This document shows, one piece after another, positions 1 to 6,622 of a stretch of DNA of 6,812 nucleotides. Both the position numbers and the translations under genes were made by a program. The notes beneath the pieces were generated by a model. It was given only the letters and a program-made list of their open reading frames with translations, was not told the DNA's origin and searched no databases. Each line of letters begins with the position of its first letter. Positions within the stretch are counted from its first letter, which is position 1. This DNA comes from JBEBGV01 sp040081265 (lineage in GTDB: Bacteria > Acidobacteriota > Vicinamibacteria > Vicinamibacterales > UBA2999), in the NCBI GenBank assembly GCA_040081265.1, contig JBEBGV010000131.1, forward strand, positions 1 to 6,812, written 5' to 3'.

Positions 1-252
1 CTTGTCGTCGTAGGTGGCGTGTTCGGCGAAGTCCTGCGCGACCTGGAAGTCGGCGGTGCCGCCGAAGAGCAGGTTGCTCGTGCGTGCCAGACCCACGACG
101 ACCGTCGCCTGCGCTGGTGTCAGCTCGCCGTGTTCAACGAGCAGCCGCTCCATTGTCTGCGTTTCCGCGGCGCTGACGTCGCGGTCGGCGACGGCGACGC
201 GTCCGAGCAGGTAGGCGAAGCGCGCAAGATGGCGCGCGCGGTCCGGTTCCAT
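1..252 (-). CDS. TerB-like (tellurite-resistance TerB family) protein, N-terminal part
   Basis: This is the first 84 codons of a minus-strand gene whose stop lies beyond the left edge. The start is the ATG at 252-250. An in-frame TAG at 288-286 closes the frame upstream and no other start lies between. The translation opens MEPDRARHLARFAYLLGRVA and reads as an all-helical domain. Residues 12-40 (FAYLLGRVAVADRDVSAAE onward) match the TerB pattern of a first helix, a short acidic turn (ADRDVSAAE, residues 22-30) and a second helix; the LTPAQA segment at 44-49 resembles the next helix start. TerB-like domains are usually about 110-150 residues and are acidic-residue metal-binding or scaffold modules linked to membrane stress and tellurite resistance. 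The role here is not known. It is transcribed divergently from kinase 1. Family assignment rests on pattern recognition of a partial protein. Confidence 0.7.
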   Translation of the reverse strand, partial: MEPDRARHLARFAYLLGRVAVADRDVSAAETQTMERLLVEHGELTPAQATVVVGLARTSNLLFGGTADFQVAQDFAEHATYDDK

Positions 253-375
253 CGTCTCGGAGTGGGTGAGTGACTTCGGCGGCTTCTACGCCGCTGATCC
301 GGCGACAGATCCAACCGGGCCTGCGACCGGACGCGTTCGCGTGGTGCTGGACCCACACTTCAGTTACAAAAGCCC

Positions 376-381
376 TATAAT
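376..381 (+). promoter_or_regulatory. Putative -10 box of kinase 1 (perfect TATAAT)
   Basis: TATAAT lies 14 nt before the GTG start, in the context CTATAATC, which recurs upstream of kinase 2 at nearly the same distance. No good -35 hexamer is visible at 15-19 bp spacing. Initiation about 7 nt downstream would leave a leader of only about 8 nt, consistent with the absence of a clear Shine-Dalgarno sequence. The TAA at 378-380 inside this box is also the in-frame stop that closes the kinase reading frame upstream. Confidence 0.6.
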
Positions 382-395
382 CGCGCCGGCAGAGT

Positions 396-3137
396 GTGAG
401 CCTCAGCGTCGGCACCCGTCTTGGCGTGTATGAAGTGACCGGTACGCTCGGCGTGGGCGGCATGGGCGAGGTGTACCGTGCGCACGACGGCAAGCTTGGT
501 CGTGACGTGGCGCTGAAGGTCCTGCCGGACGCATTTTCGTCAGACCCCGACCGTCTCGCACGCTTCGAACGCGAGGCGCGAACGCTCGCCTCGCTCAACC
601 ATCCGCACATCGCGCAGATTTACGGCCTCGAAGACTCCGGGCGGACGCATGCGCTGATCATGGAACTGGTGGAGGGCGAAACCGTCGCCGACCGCATTGC
701 GCGGGGCGCGGTTCCGTTGGACGAGGCGCTGCCGATCGCGCAGCAGATCGCCGATGCGCTCGAGGCCGCGCACGACCAGGGCATCGTCCACCGCGATCTC
801 AAGCCCGCCAACATCAAGGTGCGTCCCGACGGCACGGTGAAGGTGCTCGATTTCGGGCTGGCGAAAGCGATGGACGCCGGGTCCGCATCTCCTCACGCTG
901 GGCGAGACCCGGCCTACGTACCTCTCTCGCAGTCGCCAACGATTACCTCTCCAGCGTTGCTCACCGGCGCCGGCATGATCCTGGGCACCGCCGCGTACAT
1001 GAGTCCCGAGCAGGCGAAGGGCCGACCGGCGGACAAGCGCAGCGACGTCTGGGCCTTCGGCGCCGTGCTCTACGAGATGCTGACGGGCGTGCGCGCGTTC
1101 ACCGGCGACGACATGGTGGACGTGCTCGGTGCAGTCGCGCGCCTCGACCCCGACTGGACGAAGCTCCCACCCACCACGCCGACGCCCATCCGTCTGCTCG
1201 TGCAGCAGTGCCTCGCCAAGGACCGCAAGGCGCGACTCGGCGACATCGCGGGCGCGCTCTTCGTCCTTCGTGGCCACTCCGCCCTCACCGCCGTCGGCCC
1301 GGCCTCGTCCCTCGCAGTTGGCGCTCCGTTCTGGCGCCGGATGCTGCCGACGGCGGCTGCGCTCCTGCTCGGCGCCGCGCTGGCCAGCGCCGCGTGGCTG
1401 ACGACACGCGACGCCCCTGCGGGCGTCGTGAGAACGGAAATCCCAACGGCGGGCGCGTCGGTGCTGACGATGGAGGGCAACGACCGTGATATTGCCATCA
1501 CTCCCGACGGTCGGCGTGTGATCTATCGGGGAAACGGGCAATTGCTCGTTCGGGCACTGGACCAGCTAGCGCCGGCGCCGCTCTCCGGGATCGGTCCCGG
1601 CTCGCGTGGGCCGTTCGTGTCTCCCGACGGCGCGTGGGTGGGCTACTTCCAGGCTGGATCGCTTCGCAAGGTGCCGATCGGCGGTGGCCAGCCAGCGACG
1701 ATCACCGGATCGATCCCTGGCGCGAACCCTCGCGGGGCCACCTGGACCGAGGACGGCGCGATCGTCTTCGGGTCGAATGATCTCGATACGGGGCTGCTGG
1801 AAGTGCCAGCCGCCGGGGGCGATCCCGTGGTGCTGACAAAGCCCGACGCCGCCCGCGGCGAGAGGGACCACATCTGGCCTGAGACGCTTCCGGGCGGCGA
1901 GGCCGTACTCTTCACGATCACTGCAGCCACGGGCGGCCGGGAGGCTGCACAGATCGCTGTTCTGGACCGGCGCTCGGGGACACACTCCGTGGTGTTGCGC
2001 GGCGGTCACCACGCCGTCTACCTTCCGTCCGGTCACCTTTTGTATGGTGCCGGAGGCGGGCTGCGCGCCGTAGCGTTCGACCTCGCAACACGCGCCGTCA
2101 GGGGGACGCCAGTTCCCGTGGTCGACCAGGTGGCTACGACACCAGTTGGAGGGGTCCAAGCGGTGGTGTCTGCAACTGGCACGCTCGTCTACGTGACAGG
2201 AGGCGCCGGCGGTTTGCCACGGTCGCTCGTATGGGTGGACCGGCAGGGGCAGGAACAGCCGTTACCTGCCCCCGTGCGCGCGTATGAGCACCCCAGCGTG
2301 TCACTGGACGGCACACGAGTGGCCGTTCGCAGCGACGACGACGACCGGGATATCTGGGTCTGGGACGTCCGTGGATCAACGCTCACGCGCGTCACCTTCG
2401 ACCCGGAGGACGACGCTACGCCAATATGGACACCAGACGGCAAGCGTCTCGTGTTCACCTCGCGGCGCGGAGGAAACGTGTTCAACCTCTACGAGCAGGA
2501 GGCCGACGGTACCGGAACCGCAGAGCGACTCGCCCAGACCGATCACGACCAGAACGCGAGCGCGGTGACCACCGACGGCACCCGCATCCTCTTCTCTCAG
2601 CGCCCCCCGAACGCCCGCTTCGACGTCCACGCGATGGCGCGGTCGGCGCAGAGCGCATCAGGAGTGATGGCAGCACTCCCACTCATCGAGTCGCCCTTCG
2701 ACGAGCGCCAGGCCACGCTGTCGCCCGATGGTCGATGGCTGGCGTACCAGTCGACAGCACCGGGGCGAACAGAGATCTTCGTGCGGCCGTTCCCGATCGT
2801 GGAAGGGGGTCTTCGGCAAGTATCCACGGCAGGCGGCACGCAACCCAAGTGGCGCGCCGATGGGCGCGAACTCTTCTATCGTGGGCTCGACGGCAACGTG
2901 ATGGCCGTGCCGGTGTTGCAGACAGACGACGTCTGGCGGGCGAACGCACCCGCGCGGCTGTTCGACGATCGCTACTACGGGCGTGCATCTCCGTTCACAT
3001 TCAACCAATGGGACGTCGCGCCGGACGGACGCTTCCTGATGATCAAGGAACAGGTGGCCGCCGTTGGCGCGACGCGGCACATGACGCTGGTTCTCAACTG
3101 GTTCGAAGAGCTGAAGCGCCTGGCGCCGACGCCATAG
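396..3137 (+). CDS. Membrane Ser/Thr protein kinase with C-terminal TolB/PD40 beta-propeller (kinase 1)
   Basis: This is a complete 913-aa PknB/Hanks-type kinase. Visible motifs are the glycine loop GVGGMGEV (19-26), catalytic Lys41 in VALKVL, the helix-C Glu60, HRDLKPAN (132-139, Asp134 catalytic), DFG (152-154), SPEQA in place of APE (203-207) and DVWAFG (217-222). All catalytic residues are present, so it should be active. One hydrophobic helix at about 317-335 would anchor it in the membrane with the kinase domain in the cytoplasm. Residues from about 345 to the end form a TolB/PD40-like propeller with repeated PDG strands (for example near 370, 410, 681, 778 and 877) and W..DG strands near 450 and 819. 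It ends in the LVLNWFEEL tail typical of this family. The ligand is unknown. The GTG at 396 is the first start after an in-frame stop at 378-380 and aligns exactly with MSLSSGTRIGVYE of kinase 2. The activation segment contains an inverted repeat at 876-917. Confidence 0.93.
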   Translation: MSLSVGTRLGVYEVTGTLGVGGMGEVYRAHDGKLGRDVALKVLPDAFSSDPDRLARFEREARTLASLNHPHIAQIYGLEDSGRTHALIMELVEGETVADRIARGAVPLDEALPIAQQIADALEAAHDQGIVHRDLKPANIKVRPDGTVKVLDFGLAKAMDAGSASPHAGRDPAYVPLSQSPTITSPALLTGAGMILGTAAYMSPEQAKGRPADKRSDVWAFGAVLYEMLTGVRAFTGDDMVDVLGAVARLDPDWTKLPPTTPTPIRLLVQQCLAKDRKARLGDIAGALFVLRGHSALTAVGPASSLAVGAPFWRRMLPTAAALLLGAALASAAWLTTRDAPAGVVRTEIPTAGASVLTMEGNDRDIAITPDGRRVIYRGNGQLLVRALDQLAPAPLSGIGPGSRGPFVSPDGAWVGYFQAGSLRKVPIGGGQPATITGSIPGANPRGATWTEDGAIVFGSNDLDTGLLEVPAAGGDPVVLTKPDAARGERDHIWPETLPGGEAVLFTITAATGGREAAQIAVLDRRSGTHSVVLRGGHHAVYLPSGHLLYGAGGGLRAVAFDLATRAVRGTPVPVVDQVATTPVGGVQAVVSATGTLVYVTGGAGGLPRSLVWVDRQGQEQPLPAPVRAYEHPSVSLDGTRVAVRSDDDDRDIWVWDVRGSTLTRVTFDPEDDATPIWTPDGKRLVFTSRRGGNVFNLYEQEADGTGTAERLAQTDHDQNASAVTTDGTRILFSQRPPNARFDVHAMARSAQSASGVMAALPLIESPFDERQATLSPDGRWLAYQSTAPGRTEIFVRPFPIVEGGLRQVSTAGGTQPKWRADGRELFYRGLDGNVMAVPVLQTDDVWRANAPARLFDDRYYGRASPFTFNQWDVAPDGRFLMIKEQVAAVGATRHMTLVLNWFEELKRLAPTP
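876..917 (-). repeat. GTAG-headed inverted repeat in the kinase 1 activation segment (possible degenerate REP)
   Basis: On the minus strand, GTAG (917-914) is followed directly by GCCGGGTC (913-906). Its exact complement GACCCGGC lies at 883-876 after a 22-nt loop. The segment lies between the DFGLAKA and SQSPTITS codons, the same protein position that holds the REP pair in kinase 2. The long loop and the high GC content make chance a real alternative. Confidence 0.35.
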
Positions 3138-3147
3138 ACGCTCGACG

Positions 3148-3555
3148 CTACGGCTTCCAGCGCGAGACGAGACGCGACCGCGTGATCAGACGGTCCTTCG
3201 TCACAATCGGAGCGCCGAGCACGCGGCACGTGGCCACAATCACCCGGTCGGCCGGGTCACGATGAAACGATGGCGGAAGCGCAGCGATCTCGGCGGCAAT
3301 CGCGGAAGAGATCGGAACAACCTGCACACTTCGTGGATGCGCCGCCGCGTCCAGCCACTCGGCGAACGGGACGGTGAACGACAGGCGCCCTCGCTCGACG
3401 AGTGTCGCCACCTCCCACAGGCTGATGTCGCTGAGGAGTGGTCGCGCGTCGGATGGAAGGGCATCGAGGGCATCGATCGTGGCCTTGCCGAGTCGCCGAT
3501 CTCGATCCATCCACCATACCCAGGCGTGCGTGTCGAGGAGCGGGGCATCCTTCAC
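3148..3555 (-). CDS. vapC: VapC-family PIN-domain ribonuclease toxin
   Basis: This is a 135-aa toxin of a type II toxin-antitoxin pair, the normal size for VapC. The PIN-domain acidic residues are in place: Asp8 in LLDTHAWVWW, Glu48 in SLWEVA, Asp100/Asp103 in HRDPADRVIVA and Asp121 in TKDRLI. These coordinate the metal ions that cut RNA, so the enzyme looks intact. VapC toxins typically cleave tRNA or rRNA and stop translation; the target of this one cannot be told from sequence. The start is GTG at 3555-3553, and its GTGA overlaps the TGA stop of the antitoxin (3554-3552), so translation is probably coupled. The gene ends at 3148, only 10 bp from the stop of kinase 1 on the other strand, with no evident terminator between them. 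The symbol is a family name, not an orthologue claim. Confidence 0.9.
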   Translation of the reverse strand: MKDAPLLDTHAWVWWMDRDRRLGKATIDALDALPSDARPLLSDISLWEVATLVERGRLSFTVPFAEWLDAAAHPRSVQVVPISSAIAAEIAALPPSFHRDPADRVIVATCRVLGAPIVTKDRLITRSRLVSRWKP

Positions 3556-3782
3556 CGGAGCGCCTTGACCTCCGACTCCGCAACCGCCGGCGCAAGCGGG
3601 TCACCGTGCCAGCGCGCGGCGCCAGCCAGGCGACGCCAGGGCTGCTCATCGATGTCTCCAGCCGGCACGAGTTTCGCCACGACGCGGCCGCGCTTGGTGA
3701 TCGTCACCGACTCACCCCGTTCGTGCACACGGTCCAGCACCGACAGGCACCTGGCCTTGAACTCCGCGGCAGCGATCTTCAT
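3552..3782 (-). CDS. Phd/YefM-type antitoxin of the VapC pair
   Basis: This is a 76-aa protein starting MKIAAAEFKARCLSVLDRVH, followed by the GESVTITKRGRVVAKLVP strand pair (about residues 23-40). This is the conserved N-terminal dimerisation and DNA-binding fold of Phd/YefM antitoxins. The remaining 35 or so residues are less conserved and probably form the tail that wraps and inhibits the PIN toxin. It is first in a two-gene operon, overlapping the toxin by 4 bp. Members of this family repress their own operon as the antitoxin-toxin complex. A direct repeat around the promoter (3783-3802) is a candidate operator. The ATG at 3782-3780 is almost at the predicted transcription start, so the message may be leaderless. 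Confidence 0.9.
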   Translation of the reverse strand: MKIAAAEFKARCLSVLDRVHERGESVTITKRGRVVAKLVPAGDIDEQPWRRLAGAARWHGDPLAPAVAESEVKALR

Positions 3783-3802
3783 GTGACCAGTCTAAGTGAC
3801 CA
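3783..3802. promoter_or_regulatory. Candidate antitoxin operator: direct repeat of GTGACCA
   Basis: GTGACCA occurs at 3783-3789 and again at 3796-3802, a 13-bp period. The copies flank the predicted -10 box of the toxin-antitoxin promoter (3794-3789), the first one touching it, and they lie just upstream of the antitoxin start codon. The placement fits a binding site for the antitoxin or its complex with the toxin. No binding evidence exists beyond repetition and position. Confidence 0.45.
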
Positions 3803-3817
3803 CTACGAGGCTGTCCA
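3789..3817 (-). promoter_or_regulatory. Putative promoter of the toxin-antitoxin operon
   Basis: On the minus strand, TGGACA (3817-3812; 5 of 6 matches to TTGACA) is separated by exactly 17 bp from TAGACT (3794-3789; 4 of 6 matches to TATAAT). Initiation about 7 nt downstream would fall at or next to the antitoxin ATG at 3782, giving a leaderless or near-leaderless message. The -35 lies where the oppositely directed kinase 2 promoter would have its own -35. Confidence 0.55.
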
Positions 3818-3835
3818 GCGCGGCGGACGGTGCTC

Positions 3836-3841
3836 TATAAT
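3836..3841 (+). promoter_or_regulatory. Putative -10 box of kinase 2 (perfect TATAAT)
   Basis: TATAAT lies 15 nt before the preferred ATG at 3857, within CTATAATC as for kinase 1. The predicted leader is about 8-9 nt. The bases before the ATG (CCTTTCCC) contain no Shine-Dalgarno sequence. The -35 is weak: TGTCCA at 3812-3817 has 18-bp spacing and only 3 of 6 matches. Confidence 0.6.
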
Positions 3842-3856
3842 CCGGCTGCCTTTCCC

Positions 3857-6622
3857 ATGAGCCTCAGCTCTGGCACGCGCATCGGCGTCTACGAGATCAC
3901 CGCCAAGGTGGGCGAAGGCGGGATGGGGGAGGTGTATCGGGCGCGGGACACGCGACTGGGTCGTGACGTCGCGCTGAAGGTGCTGCCCGAGGGGCTCGCC
4001 GCCGACCCCGAGCGCATCGCGCGCTTCGAGCGCGAGGCGCGCACGCTCGCCGCACTCAATCATCCCCACATCGCGCAGATTCACGGGTTCGAGGACGTCG
4101 CCGGCGTCAAGGCGCTCGTCATGGAGTACGTGGACGGCCCCACCCTGGCCGAGCGCATCGCCGCCGCGGCTCACGGACCCGGTCTGCCCCTCGAGGAGGC
4201 GCTGCCGATCGCGCAGCAAATCGCCGAGGCGCTCGAGGCGGCGCACGACCAGGGCATCGTGCACCGCGATCTCAAGCCTGCCAACATCAAGGTGCGTCCT
4301 GACGGCACGGTGAAGGTGCTCGATTTTGGACTGGCGAAGGCTATCGAGGATGTGGGGCGAACCCTGCCGGGTTCGCCGGGCGGACCTGAGAAGGTCCGCC
4401 CCACGCACTCCCAGTCGCCAACGATTACCTCCCCCGCATTGCTGACCGGCGCCGGGATGATTCTGGGCACCGCCGCGTACATGAGTCCGGAGCAGGCCAA
4501 GGGGCGGCCGGCCGACGCGCGCAGCGACATCTGGGCGTTCGGCGTCGTGCTGTTCGAGATGCTGACCGGGCGCCGTGCGTTTGAGGGTGAAGACGTCGCC
4601 GAGACGCTCGCGCACGTGCTGACGAAGGAGCCGAAGTGGGACGGCCTTCCGGCCACCACGCCGCCCGCGCTCAAGAGGCTCCTGCGGCGATGCCTCGAGA
4701 AGAACCTCGGACGACGGCTGCGGGACATCGCAGACGCGCGGCTCGAACTCACCGAAGCGGCGAGCGAGAAGGACGCGCCCGTCCCGGCGACGCCAGTGCC
4801 CGTTGCGGCGGGCCGCACGTTCACCGTTCGCCACGCACTCGTGGTTGGCGCAGTGGCTCTCGTCGCCGTGGTCGCGTCCGTGGCCGCGACGCTCTACGTC
4901 AGGCCGTCCGTGGCGCCGCCCGAAGTGCAGTTCGAGATTCCGGCGGCGGGCACGTCCTCGTTCATGTCGATGTCGCCTGACGGCCGGATGATTGCCTATA
5001 CGAGCCAGGACAGCGCTGGCCCGCGCCTGTGGGTGCGTTCTCTCGACACGCTCGAAGCGCGGGTCCTTCCAGGCACGGAGAGCGCAAACATCCCCGATTG
5101 GTCTCCAGACAGTCGGGAAATCGTGTTCAGCACGACTGATCTCAAGCTCAAGAAGATTGTGGTGGCCGGTGGACGGCCGCAGACACTCACCTCAATCCTT
5201 CAGGGCAACTATCAACGCGCCACGTGGAACCGGGACGGGGTCATCGTCTTCTCGAACACCGGTCGGCTTTTCCGCGTGTCGGCGGCAGGGGGGGAGGCCG
5301 TGGAGATCGCGGCGCCAGACCCCGCGCAGGAAGAGACGTTCCTCGCCACGCCGTGGTTTCTGCCCGATGGCCGGCGATTTTTCTACAGCGCCTGGAGCGG
5401 AAACCCGGACAAGCGAGTCGTCTATGTCGCGTCGCTGGACTCGCCGGAGCGTACACGGTTGATGCCGTCGCAGGGCAAGGTGCAATACGTCGCGTCGGGC
5501 CACGTGGTGTTCATGCGCGACGGGACGCTGGTGGCGCAGCCTTTCGACCCAGATGCGTTGGCCCTTCGAGGCGAGGCAGTGCCGCTGGTCGAGCAGGTCA
5601 ACTACGTCGAGGGGAGTGGTCAGGCGTCGTTCCACGTCTCTGACGAAGGTTCCCTGATTTACCGCAACACAGCCGGACGTGATGATCTCGGTGCGACGCG
5701 GGAACTGGCGTGGTTCGATCGGTCCGGTAAGAGGGGGGACCAACTCGGGGCCACCGTGAACACCACGAATGTGTCGCTGTCTCCGGATGGGACGCGCATC
5801 GTCTCGCACGAGGGAGCGCGCGGCGGCGACCTCGCGGATATCTGGGTGTACGAGATCGACCGCAACATCCGGTCGCGCCTGACAACCGAGCCGACGTTTG
5901 AAGGATTTGGTGTGTGGTCTCCTGATGGGACCGCCATTGCATATCAGGCCAATAGGGGTGGCGTCCCGGGACTATTCAGAAAGCCGTCGAATGGCGCCGG
6001 CGCCGAAGAGTCACTCCTGCCGGGTGAAGTGAGTGTTGTGCTCAGACCACGCGACTGGTCTGCCGCTGCGGGCGCGATCATGTTCGACCGGGGGGGTGTC
6101 GGCAATCTGGGCGGGAATCGAGATCTGTGGGTATTGCCCACGACGCCGAATGCCAAGGCCACGGCGTATCTGGCGTCCACCTTCGACGAAGCGCAAGGGG
6201 CGTTCTCGCCCAACGGACGGTTCGTCGCGTACACATCGAACGAGTCCGGCAGCTACGAGGTATTCGTGCGGCCCTATCCGGACGCGTCCAGCGGCAAGTG
6301 GCAGGTCTCGACCAACCGTGGCCAGGCACCCCGGTGGCGGAGAGACGGCAAAGAACTGTACTTCGTAGGTGGAGACAATCGGGTCAACGCGGTTGCCGTT
6401 GAGACCGATGGTGAGTTCCGCGCGGGCGCGACAACGCCGCTCTTCGATTCGGCGAACCGGTTTGCGTTTCAAAGCCCGAGCAACCGCCCCTACGACGTAT
6501 CCGCCGACGGGCAACGATTCCTGCTGTCTGTCCAGCTGGCGCCTCAGGCCCAGACTCCAATCCCGAACGCGGACCCGATCACCGTCGTCCTCAACTGGAC
6601 GAGCCGGCTCACGAGTAAGTAG
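3857..6622 (+). CDS. Membrane Ser/Thr protein kinase with C-terminal TolB/PD40 beta-propeller (kinase 2)
   Basis: This is a complete kinase of 921 aa from the ATG at 3857. A GTG at 3830 would add nine residues, but it precedes the TATAAT box; the ATG version aligns exactly with kinase 1. Motifs are GEGGMGEV (19-26), Lys41, Glu60, HRDLKPAN (136-143), DFG (156-158), SPEQA (210-214) and DIWAFG (224-229), so all catalytic residues are present. A Pro/Ala-rich linker (about 306-318) leads to one membrane helix (about 326-348). The rest is a TolB/PD40-like propeller with PDG or W..D strands near 375, 418, 457, 644, 690, 785 and 827, ending VVLNWTSRL. The kinase is probably cytoplasmic and the propeller outside the membrane, acting as the sensor; the ligand is unknown. 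Residues 166-183 of the activation segment are encoded by two REP-like palindromes. The gene is divergent from the antitoxin with a 74-bp gap. Confidence 0.93.
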   Translation: MSLSSGTRIGVYEITAKVGEGGMGEVYRARDTRLGRDVALKVLPEGLAADPERIARFEREARTLAALNHPHIAQIHGFEDVAGVKALVMEYVDGPTLAERIAAAAHGPGLPLEEALPIAQQIAEALEAAHDQGIVHRDLKPANIKVRPDGTVKVLDFGLAKAIEDVGRTLPGSPGGPEKVRPTHSQSPTITSPALLTGAGMILGTAAYMSPEQAKGRPADARSDIWAFGVVLFEMLTGRRAFEGEDVAETLAHVLTKEPKWDGLPATTPPALKRLLRRCLEKNLGRRLRDIADARLELTEAASEKDAPVPATPVPVAAGRTFTVRHALVVGAVALVAVVASVAATLYVRPSVAPPEVQFEIPAAGTSSFMSMSPDGRMIAYTSQDSAGPRLWVRSLDTLEARVLPGTESANIPDWSPDSREIVFSTTDLKLKKIVVAGGRPQTLTSILQGNYQRATWNRDGVIVFSNTGRLFRVSAAGGEAVEIAAPDPAQEETFLATPWFLPDGRRFFYSAWSGNPDKRVVYVASLDSPERTRLMPSQGKVQYVASGHVVFMRDGTLVAQPFDPDALALRGEAVPLVEQVNYVEGSGQASFHVSDEGSLIYRNTAGRDDLGATRELAWFDRSGKRGDQLGATVNTTNVSLSPDGTRIVSHEGARGGDLADIWVYEIDRNIRSRLTTEPTFEGFGVWSPDGTAIAYQANRGGVPGLFRKPSNGAGAEESLLPGEVSVVLRPRDWSAAAGAIMFDRGGVGNLGGNRDLWVLPTTPNAKATAYLASTFDEAQGAFSPNGRFVAYTSNESGSYEVFVRPYPDASSGKWQVSTNRGQAPRWRRDGKELYFVGGDNRVNAVAVETDGEFRAGATTPLFDSANRFAFQSPSNRPYDVSADGQRFLLSVQLAPQAQTPIPNADPITVVLNWTSRLTSK
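4352..4404. repeat. Inverted pair of REP-like palindromes inside the kinase 2 reading frame
   Basis: Two 26-nt units lie 1 nt apart in opposite orientation. Plus-strand unit 4352-4377: GTGG head, then GGCGAACCC and GGGTTCGCC, a perfect 9-bp stem with a TGCC loop. Minus-strand unit 4404-4379: GTGG head, then GGCGGACCT and AGGTCCGCC, again a perfect 9-bp stem with a TCTC loop (GAGA on the plus strand, a GNRA-type tetraloop in the mRNA). The two GTGG heads can also pair (GTGG with CCAC). A GTRG head followed by a palindrome is the design of REP elements mobilised by RAYT (REP-associated tyrosine) transposases, and an inverted pair is a BIME-like unit. It is translated without a stop as kinase residues 166-183. 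Confidence 0.75.

Noticed and set aside
253..395. Promoter for the TerB-like gene in the divergent gap
   Set aside because: No minus-strand -35/-10 pair with acceptable spacing stood out. A promoter is likely here but cannot be placed.
134..610. Minus-strand open frame of 158 codons across the divergent region
   Set aside because: It overlaps the TerB-like start, both candidate promoter zones and the start of kinase 1. Its translation is low-complexity Arg/Ser/Pro.
540..1541. Minus-strand open frame of 333 codons opposite the kinase 1 catalytic half
   Set aside because: It is antisense to an unmistakable kinase domain, is rich in Arg/Gly/His as GC-rich shadow frames are, and a similar shadow (3803-4834) appears opposite kinase 2 simply because the kinases are homologous.
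2426..3265. Plus-strand open frame of 279 codons overlapping the kinase 1 propeller and running past its stop
   Set aside because: The composition is extremely Arg-rich with no recognisable fold, and it shares DNA with conserved propeller strands in another frame.
3262..3786. Plus-strand open frame of 174 codons opposite the toxin-antitoxin pair
   Set aside because: It covers the antisense of two well-recognised genes, has no family features and is explained by high GC content suppressing stop codons.
3830..3856. Upstream GTG start for kinase 2 adding nine residues (MLYNPAAFP)
   Set aside because: The GTG lies 5' of the TATAAT box and would not be transcribed from it. The ATG at 3857 aligns residue for residue with the start of kinase 1.
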